The notes: generated from the letters alone by a model not told the origin. 64,000 nucleotides of DNA from JBOZRQ01 sp050789255 (GCA_050789255.1 JBOZRQ010000042.1:9104-73103), one strand, 5' to 3'; counted from the first letter of the stretch, positions 48,194 to 56,657 are shown. Numbers and translations are program-made.

Positions 48194-49165
48194 ATGTTCA
48201 AGCGATTCCTGCCCCTGCTCCTAACCCTGATGGTAGTGGTAGCCGGCTGCTCGGGCGCCGCCAAGCCCTCACCCGGCCCGATCGATACACCGAAGCCGGC
48301 GCCCAAGCCGATTGACGCCAAGGAGGCAGCCCAGGTCCTGGAGCAGTATCTGGATGCCAAGATTGCCCGCAACGTGCCGAAAATGCAGGAGCTGGTCGTC
48401 CCCGAACTGCGGGAGACGCAGGGTCCTGGCACCTCCAACCCCCACATGTTCCAGTACGGGATCGGCCAGCCGACCCCGACCGACAAGGGCGTTTCGTTGC
48501 CCACCACCGAGTTCCAGCGCTACACCAGCGACAAGCTCTTCTCGCAGGTCGATATGCTGACCTATGTCGTCGTGCAGCGTGACAACAAGCTGCTGGTGGA
48601 CACGGCTGAGCGCCTCGGCCTGCCCGACACGAAGAGCCGCATCTCCATCGGCCTGTCCAAGTCGGCCCCGCCCCAGCTGCTGATCAGCCGGGGCAACGGC
48701 CAGAGCGTCACCGTGCGCATGGAGGATCTGCCCAACGCCTTCCGGCCTTACGGGGCGCCCGCCGGCACCGAGTTCGGCGTGGGCAAGCAGGGCTTCGGCT
48801 CCGCCGCCGCCGGCCCGACCTATGCCGCTTTCGTGACCCAGGGCACCCACCCCTTCCTGGGCATCGTCGAGCTCAGCTCGGGCAAGATCACCGGGCTCGA
48901 CCTGTGGTATGGCGGCGCCGCTGGGGAAATGGCCTGGTCGCCCGACGGCAGGTGGCTCGCAGCGGCGGCAGGGCGCCCGTCGGGGGCTTTCGAGCTGCAG
49001 GTCTGGGATCCGGTTGGCGCCAAGAAGGTGGAGATCAAGGGCCTGCCCACCGGCCCCGATGTGCAGGTCAGCGACTTCCGCTGGAAGAAGGGCATCCTGC
49101 ACTTCCGCATGAACAATCAGGACTGGACCTTCGACCCCGCGACCGGCGAGGCAAAAAAGGCTTGA
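48194..49165 (+). CDS. Lipoprotein with C-terminal propeller-like segment
   Basis: A 323-residue lipoprotein with signal and lipobox VAGC, then a Pro/Ala-rich linker. The middle (about 45-130, DAKEAAQVLEQYLDAKIARN) looks like an NTF2-type or DUF4829-like fold and the C-terminus carries blade motifs (AGEMAWSPDGRWLAAAAGRP). It is anchored outside. ATG follows AAGAGGAGGG. The end resembles the WD40/TolB segment of the decayed gene at 19.8 kb. The function is unknown. The secG promoter begins within 15 bases of the stop. Confidence 0.72.
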   Translation: MFKRFLPLLLTLMVVVAGCSGAAKPSPGPIDTPKPAPKPIDAKEAAQVLEQYLDAKIARNVPKMQELVVPELRETQGPGTSNPHMFQYGIGQPTPTDKGVSLPTTEFQRYTSDKLFSQVDMLTYVVVQRDNKLLVDTAERLGLPDTKSRISIGLSKSAPPQLLISRGNGQSVTVRMEDLPNAFRPYGAPAGTEFGVGKQGFGSAAAGPTYAAFVTQGTHPFLGIVELSSGKITGLDLWYGGAAGEMAWSPDGRWLAAAAGRPSGAFELQVWDPVGAKKVEIKGLPTGPDVQVSDFRWKKGILHFRMNNQDWTFDPATGEAKKA

Positions 49166-49176
49166 CAACTTGTGAG

Positions 49177-49205
49177 TTGTACGTTTGCGGCGGTTGTGGT
49201 ACACT
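49177..49205 (+). promoter_or_regulatory. secG promoter
   Basis: TTGTAC (49177-49182) and TACACT (49200-49205) are 17 bases apart, 42 bases before secG. Confidence 0.55.
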
Positions 49206-49246
49206 TTAACGGCTGAGTGTGCGTGGATTTGAGGGGGTGAAGGGAT

Positions 49247-49480
49247 ATGCTCAACACGATTCTCACCGTGATTCACGTCCTGTTCGCAATCGGCCTCACC
49301 ACCACCGTTCTGCTCCAGTCCGGTAAGAGCGCCGGTCTCTCGGGCACTATTGCGGGCGGTGCGGAGCAGGTCTTCGGCAAGAAGAAGGGCATGGACGAAA
49401 TCCTCAACCGGATTAGCACGGTCCTTGCCATCCTCTTCATCGCCACCTCGATCACCCTCGTCTTCATCGAGACGCGGTAA
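49247..49480 (+). CDS. secG: Preprotein translocase subunit SecG
   Basis: A 77-residue protein with two membrane helices and the conserved cytosolic loop LLQSGKSAGLSGTIAGGAEQ. SecG is a small subunit of the SecYEG channel. GTGAAGGGATATG provides the start. In Bacillus-type genomes secG is followed by an esterase, rnr and smpB; here only the esterase is kept next to it. Confidence 0.95.
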   Translation: MLNTILTVIHVLFAIGLTTTVLLQSGKSAGLSGTIAGGAEQVFGKKKGMDEILNRISTVLAILFIATSITLVFIETR

Positions 49481-49497
49481 ATCCTGAGCAACCAAGA

Positions 49498-49530
49498 GGC
49501 CGGACCTTACCTGGGTCCGGCCCCTTTTCA
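49498..49530 (+). terminator. Rho-independent terminator after secG
   Basis: GGCCGGACC and GGTCCGGCC around a 7-base loop, followed by CCTTTTC. The esterase gene begins 26 bases later. Confidence 0.75.
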
Positions 49531-49555
49531 TTTTCCCAGCGGGAGTTGACCAGAA

Positions 49556-50296
49556 ATGACCGCTCTGCGCCGCCGATTGGCGGAACCGATCACCCTCGAC
49601 CGCGGCCCGGTGGCCTGCCTGCTGCTGCATGGCTTCGCAGGCTCGCCCGCCGAAATTCGCCCCCTCGCCCAGTACCTGGCCGACCAGGGCATTACCGTGC
49701 GAGCCCCTGTGCTGCCGGGGCATGGCACCGACCCCGAAGACCTGCGGCGAACGCACTGGCCCCAGTGGGTCCGGTCCGCCGAGGCCGAGTACGGCGCCCT
49801 GAAGGAGAAGTACGGCAAGGTCCACGTCATCGGCTTCTCGATGGGCGGGTTGGTGGCGCTCTACCTGGCCGCCCACCACGAGGTGGCCTCCGTGACCGCC
49901 CTGTCCTGCCCGATCAAGCTGGCCGACTGGCGGCAGATCCTGGTGCCCCTGGCCAAGCACTTCATCAAGGACTACCCCGCCCGCGTCTCCAACCCGGAGA
50001 TCGCCGGGCAGCTAGACAGCTACGACCGCTTCCCGGTCGATGCGATCCACAGCCTGCTGCGCCTGGCCAAACAGGTCCGCAAAGACCTGCACCGGGTGAC
50101 CGCCCCGCTGCTTACCGTGCAGGGCGACCGTGACAAGTGGATCGTGCCGGACAGCGACCAGTACATTGTGGCGAATGTGAGCAGCAAGCACAGGGAGAGC
50201 GTGCGCCTGTGCAACCGCAACCACCTGATCACCCTGGAGCACGGGCGCGATGAGGTTTTTCGGGCCGTCCACGCCCACGTGGCGAGATGGACGTAG
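49556..50296 (+). CDS. Carboxylesterase/monoacylglycerol lipase (Est30-like)
   Basis: A 246-residue alpha/beta hydrolase. CLLLHGFAGSP forms the oxyanion region, GFSMGG carries the nucleophilic serine, QGDRDKWIVP the acid and NRNHLITLEHG the His. This matches the thermostable Est30/YvaK group found next to secG in Bacillus relatives. It hydrolyses short-chain esters or monoacylglycerols in the cytosol. The start ATG 49556 follows GCGGGAG. Confidence 0.88.
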   Translation: MTALRRRLAEPITLDRGPVACLLLHGFAGSPAEIRPLAQYLADQGITVRAPVLPGHGTDPEDLRRTHWPQWVRSAEAEYGALKEKYGKVHVIGFSMGGLVALYLAAHHEVASVTALSCPIKLADWRQILVPLAKHFIKDYPARVSNPEIAGQLDSYDRFPVDAIHSLLRLAKQVRKDLHRVTAPLLTVQGDRDKWIVPDSDQYIVANVSSKHRESVRLCNRNHLITLEHGRDEVFRAVHAHVARWT

Positions 50297-50327
50297 CATA
50301 GGTAACAACCCTGTAACATAGAATGGG

Positions 50328-50357
50328 TTGTCGGTTGGTTGTCAGTTGTGCTAGAAT
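50328..50357 (+). promoter_or_regulatory. Promoter of the riboswitch operon
   Basis: TTGTCG (50328-50333) and TAGAAT (50352-50357) are 18 bases apart; the transcript would start near 50364, some 40 bases before the aptamer. Confidence 0.65.
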
Positions 50358-50402
50358 GAACCTGTCCCGGTACTAACTTCATAGGCTACCTGGTTTCCAC
50401 CT

Positions 50403-50556
50403 GATCGCTGAGTCTCCCCCATGGCAGGGGGAGAGCGGGGGACCCAACTTTTCTGGGGCGAATCCCATCCAGGGGCTGGCGCACTGCGCCGGCATGGACG
50501 ATGGGACGGGGCACGCTTTGACGCTCCGAGTCCGTCAGCTAACCTCGTAAGCGTGG
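50403..50556 (+). promoter_or_regulatory. ydaO/yuaA-type c-di-AMP riboswitch
   Basis: Conserved aptamer segments are readable in order: GATCGCTGAG, a C-rich/G-rich hairpin, GAGCGGGGGACCCA, a T-rich loop, TGGGGCGAATCCC, further stems, then CCGAGTCCGTCAGCTAACCT and CGTAAGCG. The GGGGACCCA/TGGGGCGAAT pairing and the CCGTCAGCTAACCTCGTAAGCG tail are the signature of the ydaO motif. The class binds cyclic di-AMP and normally turns expression off when the ligand is abundant. A strong hairpin just downstream is the likely expression platform. Confidence 0.9.
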
Positions 50557-50566
50557 TCAAGGCGGT

Positions 50567-50597
50567 GGGGCCCGGGCATTATGCAGCCCGGGGGCCC
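50567..50597 (+). terminator. Hairpin of the riboswitch expression platform
   Basis: GGGGCCCGGGC pairs with GCCCGGGGGCCC around ATTATGCA. The U-tract after it is weak, so it may act as an attenuator or as a sequestering stem. It lies 46 bases before the gene start. Confidence 0.6.
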
Positions 50598-50642
50598 TGC
50601 CCCTGGGCTTTGCCATTCTCAACAACAGGGAGGATGGGCATA

Positions 50643-51737
50643 GTGACGACCTATTGTGTCTTGGGCGCCGGACATGGCGGCATGGCGGTCGCCGGTCATC
50701 TTGGGTTGATGGGTTTCCGGGTAAAGCTGTGGGCACGTAACTTTGGCAGCCTCAGCTCCGTGGCCGATGCCGGCGGCATCTTCTTGGAGGGCGCCGAGAT
50801 CGGCTTTGGCCGGGTGACGGCCTGCGAGTCCCTGGCGGAGGCGCTGGACGGGGCCGACCTGGTGCTCGTCGCCCTGCCGGCTTCCGCCCACGGCGACATT
50901 GCCCGGCAGTGCGCCCCCCACCTGGCCGACGGGCAAGCGGTTTTGCTGATGCCCGGCCGCACCGCCGGGGCGATGGAGTTCCTGGCCGAGTTGCGCCGGG
51001 AGAGCTGCACGGCCGACGTGGTGGTCGGCGAGGCCCAGACCTTCATCTACGCCAGCCGGAAGGTGGGGCCCAACCAGGCCCGGATCCACGGCATCAAGCG
51101 GCAGGTGCTGGCCGCCGCCCTGCCGGCCCGCCGGACCCAGGAACTTCTGGACTTGCTCCGACCGGCCTACCCGCAGTTCATGCCTGCCCGCTGGGTCTGG
51201 AAGACCTCGCTGGACAACATCGGGGCGATCTTCCACCCGGCGGTGGCGCTGCTGAACGCCGCCCGGATCGAGAACACAGGCGGGGCCTTCCGGCACTATG
51301 CCGACGGCATTACCCCGTCCGTGGCCACACTGCTGGAGCAGCTCGACGGGGAGCGCCTGAGCGTAGCCCGGGCGCTGGGGGTCGGCGCCCAATCTGCCCG
51401 GGACTGGCTGGCCGAGGTCTACGGGGTGGAGAAGCCGAGCCTCTACGAGGCGATTCAGGCCACGCCCGCCTACGCCGGGGTGGGGGCGCCCTCCACACTG
51501 GAGACCCGCTACATCTGGGAAGATGTGCCCACCGGTCTGGTGCCGATCGCTTCCCTGGGGCGGGCCTTGGGGGTCGCCACGCCGGTCATCGACAACATCA
51601 TTCACCTGGCCTCGGTCATGTGCCAGCACGACTTCCGCAGCACAGGACGCACGCTCGAGCGGCTGGGGATGGCGGGGTGGAGCCCCGAACAGCTCCGCCG
51701 CTACGCACTGGAAGGAGAGGTGGTTCAGCTTGTCTAA
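50643..51737 (+). CDS. NAD(P)-dependent opine/octopine dehydrogenase-family protein
   Basis: A 364-residue oxidoreductase. The dinucleotide site is CVLGAGHGGMAVAGHLGLMG (GxGxxG), followed by GADLVLVALPASAHGDIARQ, the pattern shared by octopine/nopaline dehydrogenases and 2-dehydropantoate reductases. The C-terminal helical domain (DNIGAIFHPAVALLNAARIE) is typical of the opine group and holds the substrate site. The family couples an amino acid to a 2-oxo acid with NAD(P)H. GTG 50643 has GGAGG 9 bases before it; ATG 50634 abuts that site. It is the first gene of the riboswitch operon and overlaps the next gene by 8 bases. Confidence 0.8.
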   Translation: MTTYCVLGAGHGGMAVAGHLGLMGFRVKLWARNFGSLSSVADAGGIFLEGAEIGFGRVTACESLAEALDGADLVLVALPASAHGDIARQCAPHLADGQAVLLMPGRTAGAMEFLAELRRESCTADVVVGEAQTFIYASRKVGPNQARIHGIKRQVLAAALPARRTQELLDLLRPAYPQFMPARWVWKTSLDNIGAIFHPAVALLNAARIENTGGAFRHYADGITPSVATLLEQLDGERLSVARALGVGAQSARDWLAEVYGVEKPSLYEAIQATPAYAGVGAPSTLETRYIWEDVPTGLVPIASLGRALGVATPVIDNIIHLASVMCQHDFRSTGRTLERLGMAGWSPEQLRRYALEGEVVQLV

Positions 51738-53379
51738 GCGACGCATTCTGGGGGCAGCCATCGGCGACTGCGTCCATGTCGGAGGCGTGGTCCGCTTTTT
51801 GAACACCGCTGAGCAACTGGGGTACGAGGTGAAGTGCCTCGGACCCGCCGTGAGCGCAGCCGAACTCCTCGACGTCGTGGGGAGCTGGGATCCGGAGATC
51901 GTGGCGGTCGGCTACCGCCTGACGCCCGAGTCCGGGCGCCGCGTCCTGGCCGAACTGCGCGACGCGGCCCTGGCCCGGGGCCAGGCGCACCGCCGCTGGG
52001 TCCTCGGGTCCACCGACCCGGTCGCCGAGCACGGCCGGGAGCTGGGCTTCTTCGAGGCGGTCTTCGGGGGGAGCGCTGAGTTTCAGGAGCTGGTCGACTT
52101 CCTCCGGGGGAGCAATACCGCTGTCCAGGGCGGTACCCCACCGCAACGGCTGACGGAACGCATTGACTGGAAGCGCCCCTTCCCCCTGCTCCGCCACCAC
52201 TACGGCCAGCCCACCGTGTCCGCCACCATCGATGGGGTTCGGCAGATCGCCGAGGCCGGCGTGCTGGACGTGATCAGCCTGGGCACCGACCAGAACGCCC
52301 AGGAGCACTTCTTCCGCCCCGATGAGATGGACCCCCGGGAGCACGGCGCTGGCGGCGTGCCGGTGCGGTCCGCCGATGACCTGCGGGAGCTGTACGCAGC
52401 CAGCCGCACCGGGAACTACCCGCTCCTGCGGTGCTACGCCGGCACCCGGGACCAACTCCGCTGGGCGGCCATGCTCCAGGAGACGATTAACAACGCCTGG
52501 TGCGCGATCCCGCTCTTCTGGTACAGCCTGCTGGACGGCCGCTCCCAGCGCCCGCTGGTCGAGTCGATCCCCGAGGTGCAGGCGGTCATGCGCTGGCACG
52601 GCGAGCGGTCCATCCCGGTGGAGTCCAACGAGAGCCACCACTGGTCGCTGCGCGATGCGCCCGACACCGTGGCCGTGGCTGCTGCATACATCGCCGCCTA
52701 CAACGCCAAGCAGGCCGGGGTGAAGGAGTACGTGCAGCAGCTCATGTGGAACAACCCGCCGCTCACCTCGCCTGCGATGGACCTCGCCAAGATGCTGGCG
52801 AAGCTGGAGCTGGTGGAGTCCCTGCAAGGCCCGACCTTCCGGGTGCTGCGGGAGTGCCGGGCCGGCCTTACCTCGATGCCCGCAGGCTTCGACCGGGCCA
52901 AGGGCCACCTGGCGGCCAGTACCTTCCTGCAAATGGCGGTCAAGCCGGACATCATCCACATCGTGGGCCACTCGGAGTGGCACCATGCGGCGACCGCCCA
53001 GGATGTGATCGACGGCGCCCACGTGGTGCGGGGCGCCATCCAGTTGGCCCTGCAAGGGCTGCCGGACATGGCGGCTGACCCGGCCGTGCAGGAGCGCAAG
53101 CGGGAGCTCGTTGCCGAGGCTCGCCTGCTGCTGGAGGCAATCGCCGGGCTGGCTCCCGCCGATGTCCAGGACCCGCTCACCCACGCCCCCACGCTGGCCC
53201 GGGCGGTCCACCTGGGGCTCCTGGATGCCCCGCATCTCATGGGCAACAAGGAGGGGCTGGGCCAGGTGGCGGTCCGCTTCGAGGATGGCGCCTGCCGGGC
53301 CTTCGACCGGGCTGCGGGCCGGGTGCTGAGCGAGGCGGAGCGGCAGGCGGCGATACTGACTCGGGGAGGTGTGGCTTAG
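51730..53379 (+). CDS. Cobalamin-binding-domain protein with mutase-like C-terminal region
   Basis: A 549-residue protein with TTG start after AAGGAGAGG. Residues 1-125 resemble a B12-binding Rossmann fold: GAAIGDCVHVGG carries Asp13, His16 and Gly18-19, a one-residue variant of the usual DxHxxG motif, with SWDPEIVAVGYRLTP as the next strand. Residues about 140-410 look barrel-like (ATIDGVRQIAEAGVLDVISL, then NNAWCAIPLFWYSLLDG and ESNESHHWSLRDAP), and a helical C-terminus follows. It most resembles glutamate-mutase or lysine-aminomutase-type cobalamin proteins, but I cannot name the family. It is embedded between the oxidoreductase and the amidotransferase with overlaps on both sides. Confidence 0.65.
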   Translation: MSKRRILGAAIGDCVHVGGVVRFLNTAEQLGYEVKCLGPAVSAAELLDVVGSWDPEIVAVGYRLTPESGRRVLAELRDAALARGQAHRRWVLGSTDPVAEHGRELGFFEAVFGGSAEFQELVDFLRGSNTAVQGGTPPQRLTERIDWKRPFPLLRHHYGQPTVSATIDGVRQIAEAGVLDVISLGTDQNAQEHFFRPDEMDPREHGAGGVPVRSADDLRELYAASRTGNYPLLRCYAGTRDQLRWAAMLQETINNAWCAIPLFWYSLLDGRSQRPLVESIPEVQAVMRWHGERSIPVESNESHHWSLRDAPDTVAVAAAYIAAYNAKQAGVKEYVQQLMWNNPPLTSPAMDLAKMLAKLELVESLQGPTFRVLRECRAGLTSMPAGFDRAKGHLAASTFLQMAVKPDIIHIVGHSEWHHAATAQDVIDGAHVVRGAIQLALQGLPDMAADPAVQERKRELVAEARLLLEAIAGLAPADVQDPLTHAPTLARAVHLGLLDAPHLMGNKEGLGQVAVRFEDGACRAFDRAAGRVLSEAERQAAILTRGGVA

Positions 53380-54869
53380 TGTGCGGGATTGCCGGCATAT
53401 TCGGGCGCACCGACCGTGAAGCGGTCGCTCGCATGCTGGATGCGCAGAGTCACCGTGGTCCCGACGGGCGCCAGGTCTGGACGGCGACCGCCGACCGGGT
53501 GACCCTCGGCCACGACCGGCTGGCCATCGTGGACCTGGAGGGCGGGGCCCAACCCATCTGCAACGAAGATGGATCGCTCTGGGCGATCGTCAACGGGGAG
53601 ATCTACAACCACCAGTGGCTCCGGCACAGCCTTGCCCACCGGCATCACTTTCGCACGGACAGCGATTCTGAGGTCGTCCTCCATCTCTTTGAGGAGGACG
53701 GCCCCGGATTCGTCCGGCGGCTGGACGGCATGTTTGCCCTGGCCATTTGGGGGCCCAAACATGGGCTCTTCCTGGCCCGGGACCCCCTGGGCATCAAGCC
53801 GCTCTACTATGGCCACGACCGGCACGGGCACCTCTGCTTCGCCTCCGAGATCAAGGCGCTGCTGGCGGCGGTGGACGAGATCCACGAACTGCCGCCGGGC
53901 ACCGGCTGGCTTTACGGGCAGCCGCAGCAGCGGTACTACGTGGTCCCGTGGCCCACGCCCACGCAAGCGAGTGAGGAGGCAGCTGTCGACCTGGTCGACG
54001 CCGCTCTGACCCGGGCCGTGCGCAAACGCCTGATGGCCGATGTGCCCCTGGGGGTTTTCCTGAGCGGCGGTCTGGATTCCAGCCTGATCTCCGCCATCGT
54101 CCGGCGCAACGTAACAGGGGAGCTTCACTCGTTCGCCGTGGGGCTGGAAGGTTCGGCAGACCTGGTGAACGCCCGGCATGTAGCTGAGGTAATTGGCACG
54201 ACCCACCACGAGCGTGTGCTGACGCCGGCGGAGATCGTGGAAGCGATTCCCGAGGTGATCGACAAGCTGGAGTCCTGTGACCCGGCGCTGGTACGGAGTG
54301 CGATCCCCACCTACTTCGTGTCGCAGATGGCGGCGCAGTCCGTGAAGGTGGTGCTGTCCGGGGAGGGCGCCGACGAACTGTTCGCAGGCTACCACTACCT
54401 GGCCAACTTCGCTGAGGATCTGCCCGCCGAGCTGCGGCAGATCACCTGCGGCCTACATAACTCGAACCTGCAGCGAGTTGATCGGATGACCATGGCCCAC
54501 GGTCTGGAGGGGCGGGTCCCCTTCCTCGACGTAGCGATGGTCGACCTTGCCTTTCAGCTCCACACCAGCCTTAAGTGGCATAACGGGGAAGGGAAGTGGG
54601 TTCTGCGCAAGGTCGCGGAGCGCTACCTGCCCCGAGAAATCGTGTGGCGCGCCAAGGAGAAGTTCGCCATCGGGACGGGCATCGGGCCGCTGTTGCAGCG
54701 CTACGCCGCGGAGACGATCGAGTCCATGGAGCCCGGCTTCCACTCCCCCGAGGAGTACCTTTACTGGACGCACTTCCGGGAGCGGTATGGGCGGGAGGAT
54801 ATCCTGCAAGGCATGGGCCGCAGCCGCTCGCTCAATCCCGGGCAACTCTGGCAGAGCGCCCTGCGGTAG
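53379..54869 (+). CDS. Asparagine-synthetase-type glutamine amidotransferase
   Basis: A 496-residue protein with GTG start overlapping the previous stop by one base (TAGTG). MCGIAGIFG gives Cys2 of the glutaminase domain, HDRLAIVD and NGEIYNH complete the site; the synthetase domain carries SGGLDSS (residues 229-235) and SGEGADELFAGY. It is about 120 residues shorter than the AsnB at 3.3-5.1 kb. As the last gene of the riboswitch operon it probably amidates a special acid made by the two upstream enzymes rather than free aspartate, as related AsnO and NAGGN amidotransferases do. That substrate assignment is inference. Confidence 0.85.
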   Translation: MCGIAGIFGRTDREAVARMLDAQSHRGPDGRQVWTATADRVTLGHDRLAIVDLEGGAQPICNEDGSLWAIVNGEIYNHQWLRHSLAHRHHFRTDSDSEVVLHLFEEDGPGFVRRLDGMFALAIWGPKHGLFLARDPLGIKPLYYGHDRHGHLCFASEIKALLAAVDEIHELPPGTGWLYGQPQQRYYVVPWPTPTQASEEAAVDLVDAALTRAVRKRLMADVPLGVFLSGGLDSSLISAIVRRNVTGELHSFAVGLEGSADLVNARHVAEVIGTTHHERVLTPAEIVEAIPEVIDKLESCDPALVRSAIPTYFVSQMAAQSVKVVLSGEGADELFAGYHYLANFAEDLPAELRQITCGLHNSNLQRVDRMTMAHGLEGRVPFLDVAMVDLAFQLHTSLKWHNGEGKWVLRKVAERYLPREIVWRAKEKFAIGTGIGPLLQRYAAETIESMEPGFHSPEEYLYWTHFRERYGREDILQGMGRSRSLNPGQLWQSALR

Positions 54870-54955
54870 CCAATGGCACTTTGATGCCATATACGTCGCC
54901 TAAGTGACGAAGTAGACTGTAAATACAGCAAGCGCTGAATCCTGCGAGGGATTCC

Positions 54956-54983
54956 AGGACGACCCCTCGGGGTCGTCCTTTTC
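54956..54983 (+). terminator. Rho-independent terminator of the riboswitch operon
   Basis: AGGACGACCCC and GGGTCGTCCT around TCG, followed by TTTTC. A possible second hairpin (AATCCTGCGAGGGATT) precedes it. Confidence 0.85.
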
Positions 54984-55018
54984 GCTGTGGGTAGCTCTCT
55001 GCGAGAGGAGAATGAAGC

Positions 55019-56614
55019 ATGAAGTCATGGCTGAGGAAGTCGCTCACGTCGCTGCTCACGATTGCCCTCTTGGCGCCCATGGCTGGGGCGGGCGCCGCCG
55101 CAGCCCCCCCGCTGGTACCGGTCCGGGCCGTCGCTGAGGCGGCGGGCGCCCGAGTCGAGTGGGACGGACAGGCCCGGGCGGTGAAGATCACCCGGGGCGA
55201 TGTGTCGTTGCTGCTGCGGATCGGGGAGAGCTCGGCCACCCTGAACGGGGCGGCCGTGCCGACCGGCGCCCCAATCACGCTGGAGAAGGACCGCACCATG
55301 GCGCCGCCGGACTTTCTGAACGCCGTCCTCGGGATCCAGGCGACCTGGGATGGTGCCACCGGCAAAGTGACAGTCGACGCCATGGCCACTCGGGCAATGG
55401 ATTTCGTCCGCGCCCTGGTCAAGGGGCGCCCTGAGTCATTGCTCTTCTCGCCGGCGCTGTGGGGTGTCATGCCCCCAATACGCCTGAACGCCATCTCGGC
55501 TCAACTGCAGCAGCTTGGCCCCATCAGCAAGATGATTTTCGTCGGCCATGAGCGGACTGCCGTGCATGACAACGTGCAGTTCATCGCCGTCTTTGCAATG
55601 GCAGCCTTTGACGTCACCATCCGCTTTGACCAGTCGGGCAAGGTGGACGACTACTTCATGAATACATACGCCGGGCCGACCCAGGTGGCCGGGGCGCCGC
55701 CCTACGCCGACTCCAAGGCGTTTACGGAGACCGAGGTGGTGGTGGGCAGCGGTATGCCGTTCCCGTTGCCCGGCACTCTGTCGATGCCGGTGGGGCAGGG
55801 ACCGTTCCCGGCGGTTCTCCTCGTCCATGGCTCGGGCCCCAACGACCGCGATGAGTCGGTGGGCGGGGCGAAGGTCTTCCGGGATCTCGCCCAAGGTCTG
55901 GCCTCCCGTGGAATCGCTGTGCTCCGCTATGAGAAGCGCACGCGGGAGCACTCCCAGAAGTCCGTTACGCCCACCTTCACCCTCCAGGAGGAGACCGTTG
56001 CGGATGCTCTGGCAGCCGTCGCCCTGCTTCGCGGGACGGAGCGGATCGACCCGCGCCGGGTCTTCGTCCTTGGTCACAGTCAGGGCGGCTATGCCGTGCC
56101 CCGCATGATCCAGCAGGACACCGACAAGCATATCGCCGGAGCGATCCTCGCCGCCGGGCCAAACTCCTTCCTGGACACCATCCTGGAGCAGAATAAGCTG
56201 ATGGTCGACGCCAAGCTGTTGCCTGAGCAGCAGTGGCCGTTCATCCAGGGGCAGATCGCCATGCTCCGCGACCCCAAGTTCGACCCGGCCAATCCCCCGC
56301 AAGGCTTCCTGCTCGGCATGCCCGGCTACTACCTGGATTTGCGCCCCTCGGCCGCTGAGCTGGCCAAACAGCAGTCCGCTCCCCTGCTGGTCCTGCAGGG
56401 CGCCCGCGATACCCAGGTGCCGGTGACCCAGTTCGAGTCCTGGAAGAAGGACCTGGCGAGCCGGGAGAATGTGACCTTCAAGCTCTTCGAGAAGCTAAAC
56501 CACCTCTTCGTTGAGGGGGAGGCTCCGCTGGGCTTCGTCACGGAGTACGCCAAACCGGTTAACGTCCCGTCCTATGTGATCGATGAAATTGCCGGCTGGA
56601 TCGGCCACCACTGA
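55019..56614 (+). CDS. Exported alpha/beta hydrolase with N-terminal copper-amine-oxidase-like and DUF3887-like domains
   Basis: A 531-residue protein with a signal peptide ending near AAAAPP. Residues about 30-120 match the copper-amine-oxidase N-terminal domain seen in clostridial exported proteins (PLVPVRAVAEAAGARVEWDG); about 125-220 looks like DUF3887; from 240 on there is an alpha/beta hydrolase with VLLVHGSGPNDRDES, the nucleophile elbow GHSQGG and QGARDTQVP. It probably hydrolyses an ester or amide outside the cell. ATG follows GCGAGAGGAGAATGAAGC. It stands alone between terminators. Confidence 0.82.
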   Translation: MKSWLRKSLTSLLTIALLAPMAGAGAAAAPPLVPVRAVAEAAGARVEWDGQARAVKITRGDVSLLLRIGESSATLNGAAVPTGAPITLEKDRTMAPPDFLNAVLGIQATWDGATGKVTVDAMATRAMDFVRALVKGRPESLLFSPALWGVMPPIRLNAISAQLQQLGPISKMIFVGHERTAVHDNVQFIAVFAMAAFDVTIRFDQSGKVDDYFMNTYAGPTQVAGAPPYADSKAFTETEVVVGSGMPFPLPGTLSMPVGQGPFPAVLLVHGSGPNDRDESVGGAKVFRDLAQGLASRGIAVLRYEKRTREHSQKSVTPTFTLQEETVADALAAVALLRGTERIDPRRVFVLGHSQGGYAVPRMIQQDTDKHIAGAILAAGPNSFLDTILEQNKLMVDAKLLPEQQWPFIQGQIAMLRDPKFDPANPPQGFLLGMPGYYLDLRPSAAELAKQQSAPLLVLQGARDTQVPVTQFESWKKDLASRENVTFKLFEKLNHLFVEGEAPLGFVTEYAKPVNVPSYVIDEIAGWIGHH

Positions 56615-56623
56615 GGCACAGAA

Positions 56624-56657
56624 AGAGGGAGCGCCCCTGCTGGGAGCGCTCCCTCTT
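56624..56657. terminator. Terminator between convergent genes
   Basis: AGAGGGAGCGC and GCGCTCCCTCT around an 11-base loop, followed by TCAT; it ends the hydrolase gene and overlaps the stop of the convergent HD gene. Confidence 0.75.

Larger units (their letters stand above)
50297..50642. other. Leader region of the 50.6-54.9 kb operon
   Basis: A 346-base gene-free stretch holding the promoter (50328-50357), a ydaO/yuaA-type riboswitch (50403-50556) and a GC-rich hairpin (50567-50597) before the first gene. An open frame crossing it is only an upstream extension of the oxidoreductase frame. Confidence 0.8.

Noticed and set aside
50421..50642. Upstream extension of the opine-dehydrogenase frame
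   Set aside because: The region is the riboswitch and its hairpin; the protein family begins at the nucleotide-binding strand near 50643.
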